A stretch of 64,000 bases of DNA from contig OU015659.1 of NCBI GenBank assembly GCA_907165275.2, positions 10,334,501 through 10,398,500 on the forward strand, given 5' to 3'. Shown here one piece after another: positions 27,601 to 42,600 of the stretch. Position numbers and translations under genes: made by a program. Source of the DNA: Zygaena filipendulae (taxonomy: Eukaryota > Arthropoda > Insecta > Lepidoptera > Zygaenidae). Each line of letters begins with the position of its first letter. The first letter of the stretch is position 1. The notes under the pieces are model-generated. The model did no database searches. It saw nothing but the letters and a program-made list of their open reading frames with translations, and was not told the DNA's origin.

Positions 27601-30600
27601 GTCGCTGTGTTATGAAACCCTACCATTAAAATTATACGTCACGTCAGGACATTTAATACATTATGGCAACACCAACCAATTGGAAGCTTTGTTGCGGGAT
27701 GACGTCATACATAATGCAGAAAGTAAATGTATGAATGCTTATTATTGAGATAAGTGGACACTGGACATTGAATTGAATGGACATAATGATCACTCATAAT
27801 AACTTTATAGCTACAAAATAAAGTGTAATAAGACCTATAGACATGTACAACATTATAGTAATGTTGGTTTTAAGGCGTCTACCATGGACCAAAGTTTAAT
27901 TGGTCCATGGCGTCTACCCATATATTTTATACAGAATTATCTAAATTAGAGATTATGATGATGGCGTTTCTTTATGAAAAATCATGTATTGTAATTCGCA
28001 GGGTGATCACAGGGACTATACTACAGATCTACTACTACACTTTTACTACCAATTTGGTAAAGAGTTTAAAATTTATTTTATTTTTTGTCGATATTTTTTC
28101 TACAATATTAACGTGAATATATTATAAATATCGACATACTCAATTTTCCAGGAAAAAATATTCTATGTACAATGATTACTCAATAACTATATAGTGCAAG
28201 GAAGCTTGTCATTTTATCATCATTTTGTTTATCAACACAATGGGGTGACGATTCACATGGAAACGCGGCGCGCGACGTCATGTCGCTAAGGCACCCAAGG
28301 ACAGTGTTCCACCACAGCGGAGCTACATTATTATAACAAATATGAATATTATACTGAAAAAAGGAAATATAGCAAATTATACTTTTTGGTTTAGTCGAAG
28401 TTTTACCAACTGTTGTAATAATACATTTTATATAGTGGTTCCGTACACTAAATTCAAACTTATTACAAAAGCTTGCAAAACGGACGTTTATTGAATCTGG
28501 TTTACATCGAGTCTGGGGCCGTATTTTTAATCGTTCGAATTACTTTCGCACACGGAAATCGGAATCACATGCGAATCCTTAAGAAATATCTAAGAATTCG
28601 CATGTGAATCTTGTGATTCCGTGTCCGGAAGTAATTCGCGCGATTCAAAAATACGGTCACTGCATTGAAAGTTTTCCCTTATATTTTTTAGCTTTAGTGC
28701 ACCAGCATGAAATCTCGAAATGGCTCAATCCGATGTCCGGGACTGTGTTATGTCTCTGCAGGGTAAAGGCAAAAAATATGTAGTTGTCGTACGGAAGAAA
28801 TTCGTTTTCTACCAAGTCTTACATCTTTTTCTTTGGGTGGATTATAGCCTTAACTACCCACGGGCGACTTCGCAACGAGTCAACGTCTTTACAAACAATG
28901 AAGCTGTAAAAGAGTTTATACAATCGAGTGGTGAAATAAGAAATTAGAAAAACATAACATAAAAAGATGTGCAAGAAAATGTTGTAGGAAGAAAAGGGAA
29001 TTCTCTAACATTAAAACTTATTTATTAGGTACCTACTAGCTGCTCTCTGCGGTTTCACCTGCATTAATTTCGGAGTTCCCACGGAAATATCGGGATAAAA
29101 ACTTAAAAAGTACCTCATGTCCTTTTCTGCACCCCTGGCAACGTGTATACATACATGAAAGCGTAACAAACACATTTGTATTTATAACATTAGTAACGAT
29201 ATTAATATGACAAATACAATAAGTTTTTTTACACCTAATTTCGATGATATCGCGTGTAGGGTAAAACCAGGATAGTTGCCCCGATCGTAACTTTCCAACT
29301 ACTATTAAGTGGACCGCGTCTCATGTCTCTGTGCGACGGGAACGCAAGGTGCGATCAAAGATTTTTCGGGATAGATGCCTTGTTTCCCGGCGGGTCGTCT
29401 ATCCTAAATGTAATTTATATGGACTGGGCAACTATCCCATTTATGGGATAGATGTCACAAAAAGTAGAGGTCCGTAGAAATCGCTAATACTCTGGAAATT
29501 TCAAAGATAATGTCTTTTACATTTAATAAATTTGTAGATAAAGAACCAAAGTACTTGCCAGTTTAAAAAATAAAATATTTTGATTTATGTACTGGGAGAT
29601 ATAAAATGATTTCGAAAAGTGTGGCAACTATCCGGGTTTTACCCTATTAGTACTTTTTTAACGTTGTTTTTGATTCCTAAAAATATACCTCTGTAGATTT
29701 AGAACCTAGTTTTAATGTGCGCCTAGTTTTAATATGGCCCACTTCGCAATGACCTATTTTCGCATTCAAAGAAGAGTGAAACGTCATTGTTCGTATTTAA
29801 TTAAAAATGTAAACGCTAGAAAGAGGAACGGACCATTGGTAGTTAAAATGTGGGAGAGATAAAAAACATCAAGGCTTTAAAATACTGCATTGTTTTAATC
29901 GCGAGTTTAATTAACGTTTTGCGACATTACTGCAAGCGGGAGACGTGTTTTTTGTGCTACTGAGCCATCTCGTTACACGGATATTATTGTAAATAATATG
30001 AGTAATTTTATGTTTTAGGGAATGTTCCTTATTTACAAATAAAAAATCTAATCTGAAGGCAGAGTTGTTATCAAGTAACTTGTATAAGTAACTAGTAACT
30101 AGAGTAAGAGTAGGTACTTATCATTGCATAGTAAAAAAAAACATACAGCCGAGTGCAGAACCTCCTCCTTTTTGAAAGTCGGTTAGTAAAAAAGTCGCTT
30201 CTCGATGTCTGTCTGTCCCTATATGTATGCTTAGATCTTTAAAACTACGCAACGAATTTTCATGCGGTTTTCACCAATGAAGTGATTCATTTCACCCGCG
30301 GTAAAGTTCCCGCAGGAATTCCAGGATAAAAGTACGCTAAGTTCTTCTCTGTACCCCTGACAACGTGCATGCCAAATTTAATCCAAACCCGTTCAGCCGT
30401 TTTTGCGTGATTGAGTAACAAACATCCAAACATCCACACTTCCACACATTTATAATATTAGTAGGATTATATCGAAACTAGCATATTATTCCCATTGAGT
30501 CGATCGGTCGTCGCGACGAGGGTATATACTCGTATGTGAGGAGACCTCATGTTTTTAGTTTCGCGCGAGTAGAATTTATTGGCCCTCTGATTTGTTTTCA

Positions 30601-33600
30601 GACCGTACCTGCATTCACAAAACCCGTGGGAATCCAACTCCATCACATTTGCCGCGGTTATCTGCTTGAGCTATAAAATTATGGCGTAACAGCTAAACGA
30701 CATTAGACACCGAAAGAAGATTACGTAAGTTTTTATTCAATAAAATTTGCCAGTGTCAGGTAGATATAATTGCTCATAATCACGCATGCACATAATGAAG
30801 ACCATAGAGACAGAGAGATAAACACACAAAGTGTTAATTTTCTTCAAAATTCCGTTCGAAAAAACAGAAACAATCGACTTGTGCGTGGAACGGTGCGAAA
30901 TTACGATCGCGCCGGGATACGTAGTAAGCTGGTTGCACCACCTGTGAGATTTCATCATTTTGCGTGCGCCGAATGCGGTTTTATGCCTATTCTATGATCA
31001 CAATAGCATTCAAATTATCGTTTTTGCAGGGTATTTTCATCAGTGATAGATTATACCCACTAACTGTAACTACGCGGAAAATAATGTGGATTGAAGAATA
31101 ATTTCACAATGCTTTTTTATTAGGCTTTTAGTACCTACTTATACCCTGTGGTATACTAGACAACGAATAGACGAGAACGCAGTACTGACTAGTGTCGTGA
31201 ACCCGCGGATAGTAGAATTACGACACCATGAAAACTAAACTATGTAAATTGTAAAAGCTGAGCAAGCTCAGTCGACTTTATTAGTGGGCTAAATCTCAAC
31301 AGTTGTTGAACCTAGTAGGTAATAATAAAACTTAACAAAGACAACAAATGTCGAAAGTGTTTTTGTAACCAACCGTGGCTAAAATTTTGTGCTGTACAGT
31401 AAGTTAATTTTTTTTGTCGAACTTATTTTAAAAACTATAGCTGGAAAACACGCAAATCGACAACACCGTGAAGCTATCGATTTGTAAAATGATTGAAAGT
31501 GAATATTTGAAAAAAGAAATGGAAAGTGTGAATAAACGTCGCGCGTCGTCGTTTAAAATTTACAATAACACTAAGAAGTGTCTATAAGTTGTCGTAAAGA
31601 TTTTCATATACCAAAATCTGAGTAATATATTGTATATTGTAACCCGAAATTCCCGCGGAAACTCCGAAATTACTGCGGATGAAACTGCGGAGAACCGCTA
31701 GTATCTAATAAATAGTCAATAGGATTGTAATTTTTTTTTTATATCAATGGTCAATAGACAATGAAAGCTAGCAAAACTCTGAACATCCTTGGTGCGAGCG
31801 AGCGTGCTGCAAGTAGTGAATGCTAATAGTTAATTTGACAGGCGTCAAGTTAAACTTATGACAAGGGTGTCTCGAATGCATAATGCATTCCTGGGCACTC
31901 GTTTGGCAGGAGCAGTGACTATGGACAATCAACCCGCGGTGCTTGATTTTAAACCCGATATAAACCTGCCGTTTTCGGATTAAACCCCCCATAAAAGACC
32001 GTAAAAGGCTAGCTTTTATCGGGTTTAAACCCAAGCAACGGGTTGACTGTCCACCTATCTATATAGCAGTGACACAACAATTACGAGTACCTATGTATAA
32101 GCATTAAGTTTGGATGATAATGATAAAATAGACACATCATCGACCTACCGGTACAAGGCACTTTACACTTTACAGTGAACCTTTCAATAATACGTACCTA
32201 TACTAAACACAAAGATAAAAACGTCCTAAAAAAAAGAACAGTACATAGTTCGATTAGTAAGAAGTACAGTTTTTTCAACAACTCTATGTCATAGCCCATA
32301 GGATAGATATCCTACTAATATTATAAACGCGAAAGTTTGTAAGTATGTATGTATGGATGGATGGATGGATGGATGAATGTTTGTTACTCTTTCACGCAAA
32401 AACTACTGGATGGATTTAAATAAAACTTTACAATAATATAGCTTATACCTACATCAGATTAATACATAGGGTACTTTTTATCCCGGAATTCCCGGAGGAA
32501 CTCAGAAATAAACGCGGGGGAAACCGCGGCGCACAACTAGTTAAATATATTTCTGTAGATTGAGGTACGTTGTTCATCGAAAATAGCTTATCACTTTTGG
32601 CAGATAAGGAACTTTATTAGGTAGGTACTAGGTAAGTACTATTGCAAGATTCAACGTCGAAAGTGTTACAGTTACTTTTAGTTAACTGCACATTTAACAA
32701 AAAATCATATTATTTCTTCTTCGTAAATAAACAGTAAAGTTAAAACATCGAAAAGCTAAACATAATGTATACCTAATATTGGATTACTTCTAAGAATTCC
32801 TGCAAGTAGGTAGGTAGGTATACCCGTTACCTATTTATTCTTTTCTCATAACGACGTGAAATTGTTATTCACATAGTATTATATTATCTGTGCCTATACG
32901 AACTTCTGTCCCGCGGTATTCGGTCTAGCACCTATTGTAAATAATATACGTATGTATTATATTGGAATTTCTCACCGAGACACTGTGTAAATAATGTGTG
33001 ATTTTAACTATGACGGCGACAAGTATGCATTAAATTCATGTACCCACCCGATTATGAATTCCAAAACGAAAATAGATACAAAATGAATGGCATCGCGCAC
33101 CGTTGCCAAAATTATTGGAGTCGCAACGTGGTCATTGACATTCTTTTATTATATTTAAAACCTGGAAGGCACTAACCATCGCATCAAGTTAAAGTGCAGA
33201 TACCTACTTATATCTTACTATTCATTTATTCCTTATTATGTTTTTGACTCAGACGAATATTATTGATCCCGTAGTTCCGGACGGAATCGTAAAATTCGAG
33301 TCATTCGTCAACTCGCACATATCAAACTCGTGAGTGCGCGCGAGTTGGCACCGTCCGTTTTTACCTACTTTTTTTGTCGTCAACTCGCTTGTACATATAA
33401 AGTACAGTCAGATAAAGCTTGAAACTAAAAACTATAAATATATTGTCCACGCTGGCCGCTGGCTGATTCGGATAAGTAGGTTCGGTAATAATTTAGATGA
33501 TAATAAGCGAAATGCTGCAATCACATATTGTGATATTATTGTTATGTGTAGTTATTTGTTCAGATTATATTATAGAGATTAGACAGTTTAACATCTTCCA

Positions 33601-36600
33601 CATTCCACAAAATCATGTGATAAACCCATCGATCTCATAATTATAAAAAGTAGATACACAATCAGCGTTAAAAAATGTCCTACTGAAATAAGCGCCCACT
33701 TGAACATTTGGGTGCGCTTTTAAATACCTTGTCCTAAACGACGACGACGACCCGATTGGCGCAATGGTCACCATGCCTGCCCGCTAATCAAGAGGTTCCG
33801 GGTTCGATTCCCGGTGGGGGTGGACTTTGTGTGATGAACACAGGGTTCCATTTTCCAGTCTGGGTGTGTATATATATATATATATCTATAGTATAATATA
33901 TATGTAATAATATGTGTAATATATACCACGTTGGCTTGGTTTCCACGACACAAGCTTATAGCTTAGTGTGGGATCAAGTAGATCTGTGTGTTGTGAAGTG
34001 GATTATTATTATGTTAAACTGTCGAAACTCGATCATAAAATTTTATTTCTTTTTGTAGATTGATTTGTAAATATAACTTTAAGTCGAGTACATAAGGTTA
34101 AATTTTCATTAATTTATGATCATACCAACTATAACCACAGCTATAACTACGTAAACACGACTGTGGACAGTTTTTAAGTGAACTTTTGTATGGGACTATG
34201 TATCTACTTTTTACACGCTTTTTATTAGCTTTGAACATAATTTTGACCTCCTTCAAAACGTCGGGTTAACTTTAAATTTGACAAACTTATTATGGACTGA
34301 TGAAAATTAAATATCTTAAACAGTTTGACTCGTTATACATACTAGGATAATCAGGATTAGCGATTTTTTTTTGTTTTCCTGAGACCCAGAGTGTCTGCAA
34401 GACCAATAAGAAAAACTAGGCACGATAGTTTAAAAAAATTAAAAAATAAACCAAACTAAAAACCAAACTAGCATGTTTTTAGTTTAAAAAAACTAAAACA
34501 CGCTTTTTATAGAAAACCAAACTAAAAAGGAGAAAATAAATTTTAATAAATTTGAATTCAGAATAGTGTATAATGTTTACACTATTCTGAATAATTTTTT
34601 TTTAAATAATTTTTTTTTTATTTACAATATTGTTAATTTATATTTAATTTATATTTATATTTATTAAAATTTTTCTAACTATTCTTAATTCAAATTTATT
34701 AAAATTTATTTTCTACTTTTTAGTTTGGTTTTCTATAAAAAGTTTATTTATTAGTTTTTGTAATTTACTTTAAGAGATCGATGGATAAACCAAAATCTTG
34801 AGTCATTGTAATTTTGTTGATTATTGGGTAAATAATATTATTGTTATGTTGATTTGTATTATACATAAAATATCTATCTCGAAAACGATAAGTATTATGT
34901 TTTATTTTAAAGTCAAGTCGTATAAAATTTTTATACATTTAAAGTGGGTACCTGCCTTAATACCTTATGTGTATTAATTTTCAAAAATGACTCTTAACTA
35001 ACTAGCTGACTCTACACATTTTCACGGTTGAGCGAGTTAACGACAGAAAAAGTAGGTAAAAACGGAAGGTGCTTACTCGCGCACACACACGAGTTTGACA
35101 CGTGCGAGTTGACGAATAAGTCTAAAATTCACGCAGGTGAATCCATGAGTGGTCCTACCTAGGTGAAATTAACTTTTCAGTTTTGGGCAAACAAAACCGA
35201 ATCATAACTTGTACCGAATTATAACCATAAAGTTAGGATATTTTCTCTACATTCCTAATGAAATGAATCGTACGAACGTACAAATCAATCAAAAAATCTA
35301 TTTCCATCTTCGTCTGGAAGAATGAGGTATGGAGCTTAAGTGAAGCATAGACCAGTTATTATTATTGCTGTTGGGGTTAGTTGTGTCGAGCTAGTACGAT
35401 GTCGAACCAGTAAATAAACAATACATAGGTACATAATAGTTATGTGAACACAACCAATCTTTACTGGCTTCAAGCGCGTCTCGACACACCCCAACCCAAC
35501 CTAACAGTACAATAACTTTTCACAACACACAGATCTATCTACTTGATTCCTCACTAAACTGTTTTATCGTTGGAAACCAAGCAAATGATGAGGTTATATT
35601 ATACTACATACTGACATAATGATGTATTATATATATACATACCTACCTACATACTAATATTATCATATACCGAGTGGATTTTTCAAGTGGGCTTGCATGG
35701 CCGAAACTACGAATAGCGAAAATTGCTCTAAGGAGTCTCGGGGCCGATTTTGAAACAAATAACACGAAGTTCACGACTTTTTATTTCGTCTGAGGTTCAC
35801 TCCAGCCGCGGGAATCAAAACTGGGACCTTTTGATTGCGCAGCGGCATATAAGTAATCTCACTTGTGCCAATTCGATCGGCACATTAAGTATACAGTTAT
35901 GTAGATAGTATGTTTCCGGCATAATATAGTATACCTACTTACGTAAATGCTTCAAAATGAAACGTAACATAAAACTAGGTAAATAAAAAGAATAACGAAG
36001 TTATCAATGAGCGTACAGTGAGCACATAATTCTACCCAAACAAAACCGCACTGCTCCTGCATAGTCTCCCCACAAAGTGTCGATATACGCATACCCGCAT
36101 ACCGATCAGCGCGGCCATCGCAACGGCGTATTTGGGGAGACCTTTATAGATGCGGATACGGGTTTTGTTTTGCACTAGCAGAAATTGGCCCCCTGACCAT
36201 TGCGCACGCGCAGTGACCACGTGCTGCGCCTGCGGACAACAGCGGCGGCGGCGGCGGCGCGCGGCGCGTCGAGCACTCACTGTAATAATTAGCGTGCGTG
36301 ACTCACCGCGGGCTGCGCACGGATGCAGCCAGCGGGCAGCGGTCAGCATGTCTGTATAGATATTAGATGGCATGGCAGTGTATGACATTGATGTAAAAAA
36401 AAACGTAGGCTGGATCCATATTTAACAGTTTCATACAAATGTCACTTTACAAAAAGTAGCATCGAAACCAATTGATTGAATTTAAATACAATTTGTGGCT
36501 GTTTTAAAAATAAGTATATGTACCTAATAACGAGAAGAACTAAATTATACAGATTCTTCACAGATTTCAAAGTTGTATTATACCTATGTAGTTCTTTTTT

Positions 36601-39600
36601 TAAAATATGTTTTCTATTCTACGGCAACTGAACTGCATTTTGTTTGTAATTAATTCCATCCATACGTGAGCGTGAGCTACAAAAATCAGTCTTATTTTCA
36701 CAATAACAAAACATCAACGTCGTCGGTAGGAAAGGCCCATAGAATATTGTGCGGAGACAAATATTTAAACGTTAAAATTCCCAAGAATTTCGACGTGAAC
36801 TGGTGTGTGAACAGGCTTGACCAAGTGAACAGTCGATTCGATGAATACGTACATACGAGTCGTGATAACATAATCTGGGTAAGTAATAGAAGACGTGACT
36901 GACAATGCTATTTGCATCTTCCTGTCCATGGAGGGAGAACTATAGAATGTCGTTTATGCCATTCATTAGTGCTATTAAAAGTAGTTTCTACTTTTGTATT
37001 ACCTAAAGTGATTATGTATATTCTTCTTGATTACTTCTATGGGTGAATATTCATACGAAATAAGATTAGAATCATCAATTGGAAACAAGTATTGCAGCAA
37101 TTCAATAATTGAATCTCGAAGTAAGCAACTTACGCATCAAAAAACACACATGTACAATCGAACATAGAACCTCCTCCTTTTTGGAAGTCGGTTAAAAATT
37201 TTGTAAAAAATAAATCAAAAGAACACTATCCATTCGTTGTCAAAATATAAATTAGTTAAGCACTAAAGTAAACAGATCGCCCTCCACAAGTCACAGAAGA
37301 GCAATAAAACGCGACATCTCAGGAAATTCTAAAACGTAATAGCAATAAACGTAGAACTCATAAATCTATTAATACATATATCTCATACTCATAAATAAAT
37401 CCGGTGGACAGATCGACGAAGCTATACATATAACCAATACTGAATGATGCTCTGCAGCATTGCACGGAGAATTCTTTACATGCACTTGTATGCTAGGTGT
37501 ATTATCTGTATTACGCATATGTCCGCATACAAGGTATACATTGCGCAGTCGGTTGATGATAAGTCTAAACACAATAGTGCCAATGTAATACGGTCATCAC
37601 TTTAGGAAGAGCTCCGGGGTGTCCGGAGGTGTGCCCACTTCTGGCGAAGCGCCAAGTATAAGCGCCACTGCAACGTCTGATGACTACGAACATTTCACAG
37701 TCGACTAATGTAACAGCACTCTTATTTCATGCGCCACAAGGTCGAATTTAGTAAGGGAATCGATGAAGAAACAGAATTGAAGTCAACCTGTATACGAAAT
37801 GTCTCGCGAATAGTCTAGGATTTTTATTTTTTTGTGTGAATCTAAAACTCTAATAAGCGAAAATTTTCGTCTCTTGAGACATGATACGAATAGTATTTTT
37901 AGACAAGATTTTTTTAGAAACAAAAATTCATAATAAGAGAGAGCAAAATGATTGGAATCAGAAGAAATGACACAAAATAACAAGCGCGATTTAAGATAAC
38001 TCTCGGTTTTTAGTCTTAATAATCGGAATACAAAATATCTATGTAACTTTATGATGGTGGTTAACAGTCCTTGTTTTAACGGACCTTTTTTACTTCACTA
38101 TAAACCAAGTACCTACCTACATGTGCAGTCTCATCCGTAATAATGAGTATCTGGTTGCAAGGTATCTAGGCGCGGTGCGCAGTACAATATACGCAGCAAC
38201 TATACTGTACTATGTCTGCGATTCTCTGCAGCTATGCTATTTGGTTATGTCATCCAGTTATGGAGTCATCACTACATTAGCTATGTCCTCGTAAATTTTA
38301 AGTGTTTATATTACCTTGAATATGAGAAACTAGTGATTTATTGAAGAGGAAACGAATAATAAACACGACTAATGACGACTTTTGACGGTTACTTTTTCGA
38401 TCAGTAAATTATTGCACCGCCGAAATATTTGTGATGTTATGCCGCTGATACAATAGGTATAATATCAGCCGAGCTTCAGCAAACGCTAATGCCGAAAGAA
38501 TAGTACAAAGCGATGGTTTACCACTTGGCCAAGTTCGAAATGTGACCAATGTCATGGCAAGAGTAGAAAGTTTTTGGGGAGTCCTCCAAACGGTTTGTTT
38601 AAAGTTTATACTTTAAACCGTAGTTGGCGAGCCGTATTGAAGGGGAGCGTCGACAAGCCATGGTAAAAGGAACCGAATGGGCATCCCAAAAGTTGGTAAT
38701 TGGTCTTCACTTGCCTGCATACAACCAACATCTAGCGGTGGTTAAATCCGCCGCTAGATGATGATGATATGGTATTTCAGTAAGATAAGATCAGTTGACA
38801 GGTAAGTTGTCTCAGATTACCTATTAACTGATTCAAATTTGGTGCATCACCAAAGTGCGCCGCGTCCGCCTGACCTAGCTAGCGCGTCGAACTAAAACAT
38901 AATATACGAGTCACTATGTACATATTAACGCACGTGTTTCAGTGTTTGTGTTTTTACTCGCTGTCCGCACCGCTACATAACCGCTACATAACGTCATAAA
39001 GATCTGCGTAAGCGTTTAGCGTTTCGATGGCGCCCCGCATCGCGCTACAGGTGGGCGGCTCGGCGCGGCGCTGACTCACTACCCGCGAGGGAGACCTTCT
39101 TGTAATCATATCAAACGCAATTAAAACTACTAGAGAAGACGCGACTACACGCGCAGAATGTCTAGAGGGTCGATTCTACTCACGCATACCGCACCGCATC
39201 TTAGGGCCTATTTACATAATATTATAAGGTAAGGATAGGTTAAAACAATCGGCCATCGCGACGGGCTAGGTCCGTTTGTGAGGAGACCCTTACCGATGCA
39301 GGAGCGGTGTGCTTTCGCGTTTTGCGAGCAAAATTGACTACATTAAATTATTACTTTCAATCTTTTAAAAAATAACATTCAACTCACAGAAGCGCATACA
39401 GTTTTTGTTTGTATTTGAGGATAAACTCTAATCAGGATACAACTTGACATTGTGTGATAGACAACATGTGACCGCGAAACTATGTTTAATTATTAGTTAG
39501 CTTAGGTAAAACAACTTATTGTGGTTGAAAAATTCAATTTCCATGTTATTCAATGTTCCATGATATTTAATCACAAAATAAAAAAGTCAGATGCGACACC

Positions 39601-42600
39601 AATAAGCCCTTTCGGGCACTTGTTTAAAGACACCAAGACACTTGTTTAAGTTGTTAATGTTTTGTTGTTTTTCTTAGAATACAACATAATAGTTAACAAC
39701 TAAAAAGAACTCATGAATCTAGCGTATTTTACTTCTACGATATTTCTGCACGAAAACACTGAGATTCTGTATGACAATTAATACCTATCTACCAACTGAT
39801 TACAAAGAAATACTTTTTAACTTAAAAAAGGAGGAGGTTCTCAATTCGCCCCGTAATTTTTTTTTACCCCAGAACTTTCGAGTACCGATTTTGATGATTC
39901 TATTTTTATTTGAAAGCTGGTGCTTCCCGTGTGGTCCCTTTGTTGTAATGAAATCAGAATCTGATGATGGGCTCTTGGAAAAATCGAGGAAACTCTTCAA
40001 ATATTCTCTTTCTACTACACTTCCGTTCTTTCGTCCGCACTTCCGCTAATTATTATAAGTTTCTTTTGTATTTCATTAGTTAAGTGAATTATATGTAATT
40101 CTTTTAAAGAAATAAATTTGTTCAACCGTAAACCGTAAATATTAAGTATAGGCACACCTATAGCGATTTGAGTATTTTTTATAGTAAATTGTTCATTTTC
40201 TTTCGAAAATCACCAATCGATGAAGTGGAACTGATGATGAAGACCATAGATAGCCAACGGAACTTCTTAATAATAAGTATTTCACACTTTGCAATTCTAT
40301 TACTCTAAAATGCTAGCTAAGCAATTTATGCATTGAATTTATGTGTCACAATGCATGATTATGGTGAAGTAGAGGTGAACTATGGTGAAGTAGCAGGAGA
40401 ACTCCTCAACAATTAACACCATTGCATCAGGAAATGCAATGATTATGAGCTGATAACGTTAGTCTATTGTCACTTAGATAAATTATAAACCAGCCCACTT
40501 AAAAGCGAAATATAAACAAAAGTTTAACAAAAAAATTGATCGGTATTTTGGTTTTTTTACTTTTTAGTGTAGGGTATTTTTGTGTTTTTGAAGTCGGTTT
40601 AATTTTATTTCTTCGCCTGTTTTGCCTATAGTAAAACTAAAATACTAACAATGATTACAATTGTTTGGCAAAATAGTTAGTAGTAGGTATATAACTGAAT
40701 AATCACCTAAATACTATGGACTAGCTGCTGCGCCGCGGTTTCCCCCGCGTGAATTTCAGGACTCTCTCGAGAACACTAAAAAGTATCTATGCCACTCGGG
40801 GATATTGTGGCTTCTTATCAATGAAAGAATTTTTAGACATCCAAAGAAACTTACGCACTTTCCCTTTTATAATATTAGTATAGATAGAAATAGATGTCAT
40901 GTATCAATGATACGTGGTTCAAAAACATGTTTTTACGCAAAAAGTGAAACTTCGTTATCACACAGACTCATATCGTATGAGTATATTAATGGTTATATTA
41001 TTTCGTTACTATGTTTATTTAAGCAAATGTTAGTTGTTACCTACTATCTTTAAAAACTTTAATAGGATGTTGCGGTCTGCTATCGAAGATAAAAGACATA
41101 AAATACGAGAATACGTACTACGTAAGTATAATATACTTAATTAGTTTGTGTTTATATTGATTGCATTTTGTCTGAATAAATGTTTTTTTCTAAATATCGT
41201 GACAAACAAAAACCATTTACATTATTAATTCCGTTTATAATATTTTAATGTTGGCATCACACATGCGGCATGACACTTCGTACTCTCTGCCAAATACCAG
41301 AAGTTGATGAGCAATGAGTGATTGTCGCTGGCTAGGGCTACCCCGTTTGCATGCAACGAGCTAGTCATACTCTCGCTCGCTCGCGAGAGTATGACTAATT
41401 TTTTTTTATATACCCACATCTGCACTAATCTTGGTGATTAACTCACTATCAGATAGGTAGAACTCGGAGAAATGTTTTTTTTTTATGACTGCAAAGAAGA
41501 AGGCATCAACACACTTTTACAACCCATTCAGTTGGACAACGAATGGACCTTATCAGTGACTGTCGAGTGCCGACTAGAAGTATGTACATATCTAGCTGAA
41601 TAGAATGTGAAAACCTTGCATATAGACATAATTATGACAGTATTAACGGGTGTAAGACCAGCAGATCAGCGATATCACTTGCAGTATAGAAAAATAGGTA
41701 CCAAGGGCCACTTTAATCATGTAAAGTGAAATTTCTCCTATAAGTTATACCTAATTACGCTTACGATTGGAACTAATATATAGAACTGCTTCAGTATTTT
41801 TTTTGTTTTTATTTAGATCTTGCGAGAATCTTGCGAGGACGCGAGAAAACCACGAGAAACGGCGGAGAACATCGGCTCCACATTCACGTTCATTCTCGTG
41901 GTTTTCTCGCGTTCTCGCAACATTTTCGTGTGAATGTGGAGCGGGCATTACAATTAATGTATTGACATTCAAAATATCAGGAACATACAATATAATTATT
42001 CATCATAATAAGTAAGGAGTTGTCTGTTGTTTATACATAAGCTTAGGCATACTGATTGTAAACAGCAAAAGTAGAACAAAGTGTCTGCCTCTACTGCCTG
42101 TGAAGAGATAAACACAATAATATGACCACAGGAAAGGCATATACATTCCGACAGCAAAGAATAGAATCAAAATAATCTCCGATTACTATTACTACACTGT
42201 GCTGCTGCCAATATAAAAACTACAATCCTAGTATTTATACTGTATGACCATAACAAGTGTGTCAGGGCCTAGTTAGAACTAGGCCCTAGGTCTAAGAACA
42301 TCCTATGTAACAAGCTCTCAACTTCTGTCATGTACTTGATAATTTTATTTTTTTGCCTGCTTTGCCACATACAAAAATTTGCAAGGTGTCTTTATAGTCT
42401 ATTGACAAATATCTAAGATGGAAATGTGAAGTTTCGGAATGTATTAAAAACAACAATCAATGCAAACTTTGAGCTTCCATTTGGTCATTTGTTGTTCCTA
42501 AACCCTAATAGGCTTGTTTCCAGGGTATGAAAATCAAAATTCTATGTATTTTTTGGCTTTTTCAAATAATTGAAAAAATACTAAGATAAAATGCATTAAA

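Noticed and set aside
33749..33825. A genuine tRNA gene
   Set aside because: A and B boxes are present but the acceptor stem does not pair well and the sequence continues into a repeated body; two more copies show the same layout, so it is a SINE.
36032..36388. 118-codon minus-strand ORF over the CpG island
   Set aside because: It is open only because the GC-rich stretch lacks stops; Arg/Ala-rich composition, and its phase does not fit LMTK exon 3.
39771..40049. 92-codon plus-strand ORF as a gene
   Set aside because: It lies within a known-looking high-copy lepidopteran repeat.
41225..41425. ORF with a perfect palindrome (ctctcgctcg / cgagcgagag region)
   Set aside because: Only a small hairpin at about 41368-41398; no inverted ends or repeat copies to call an element.
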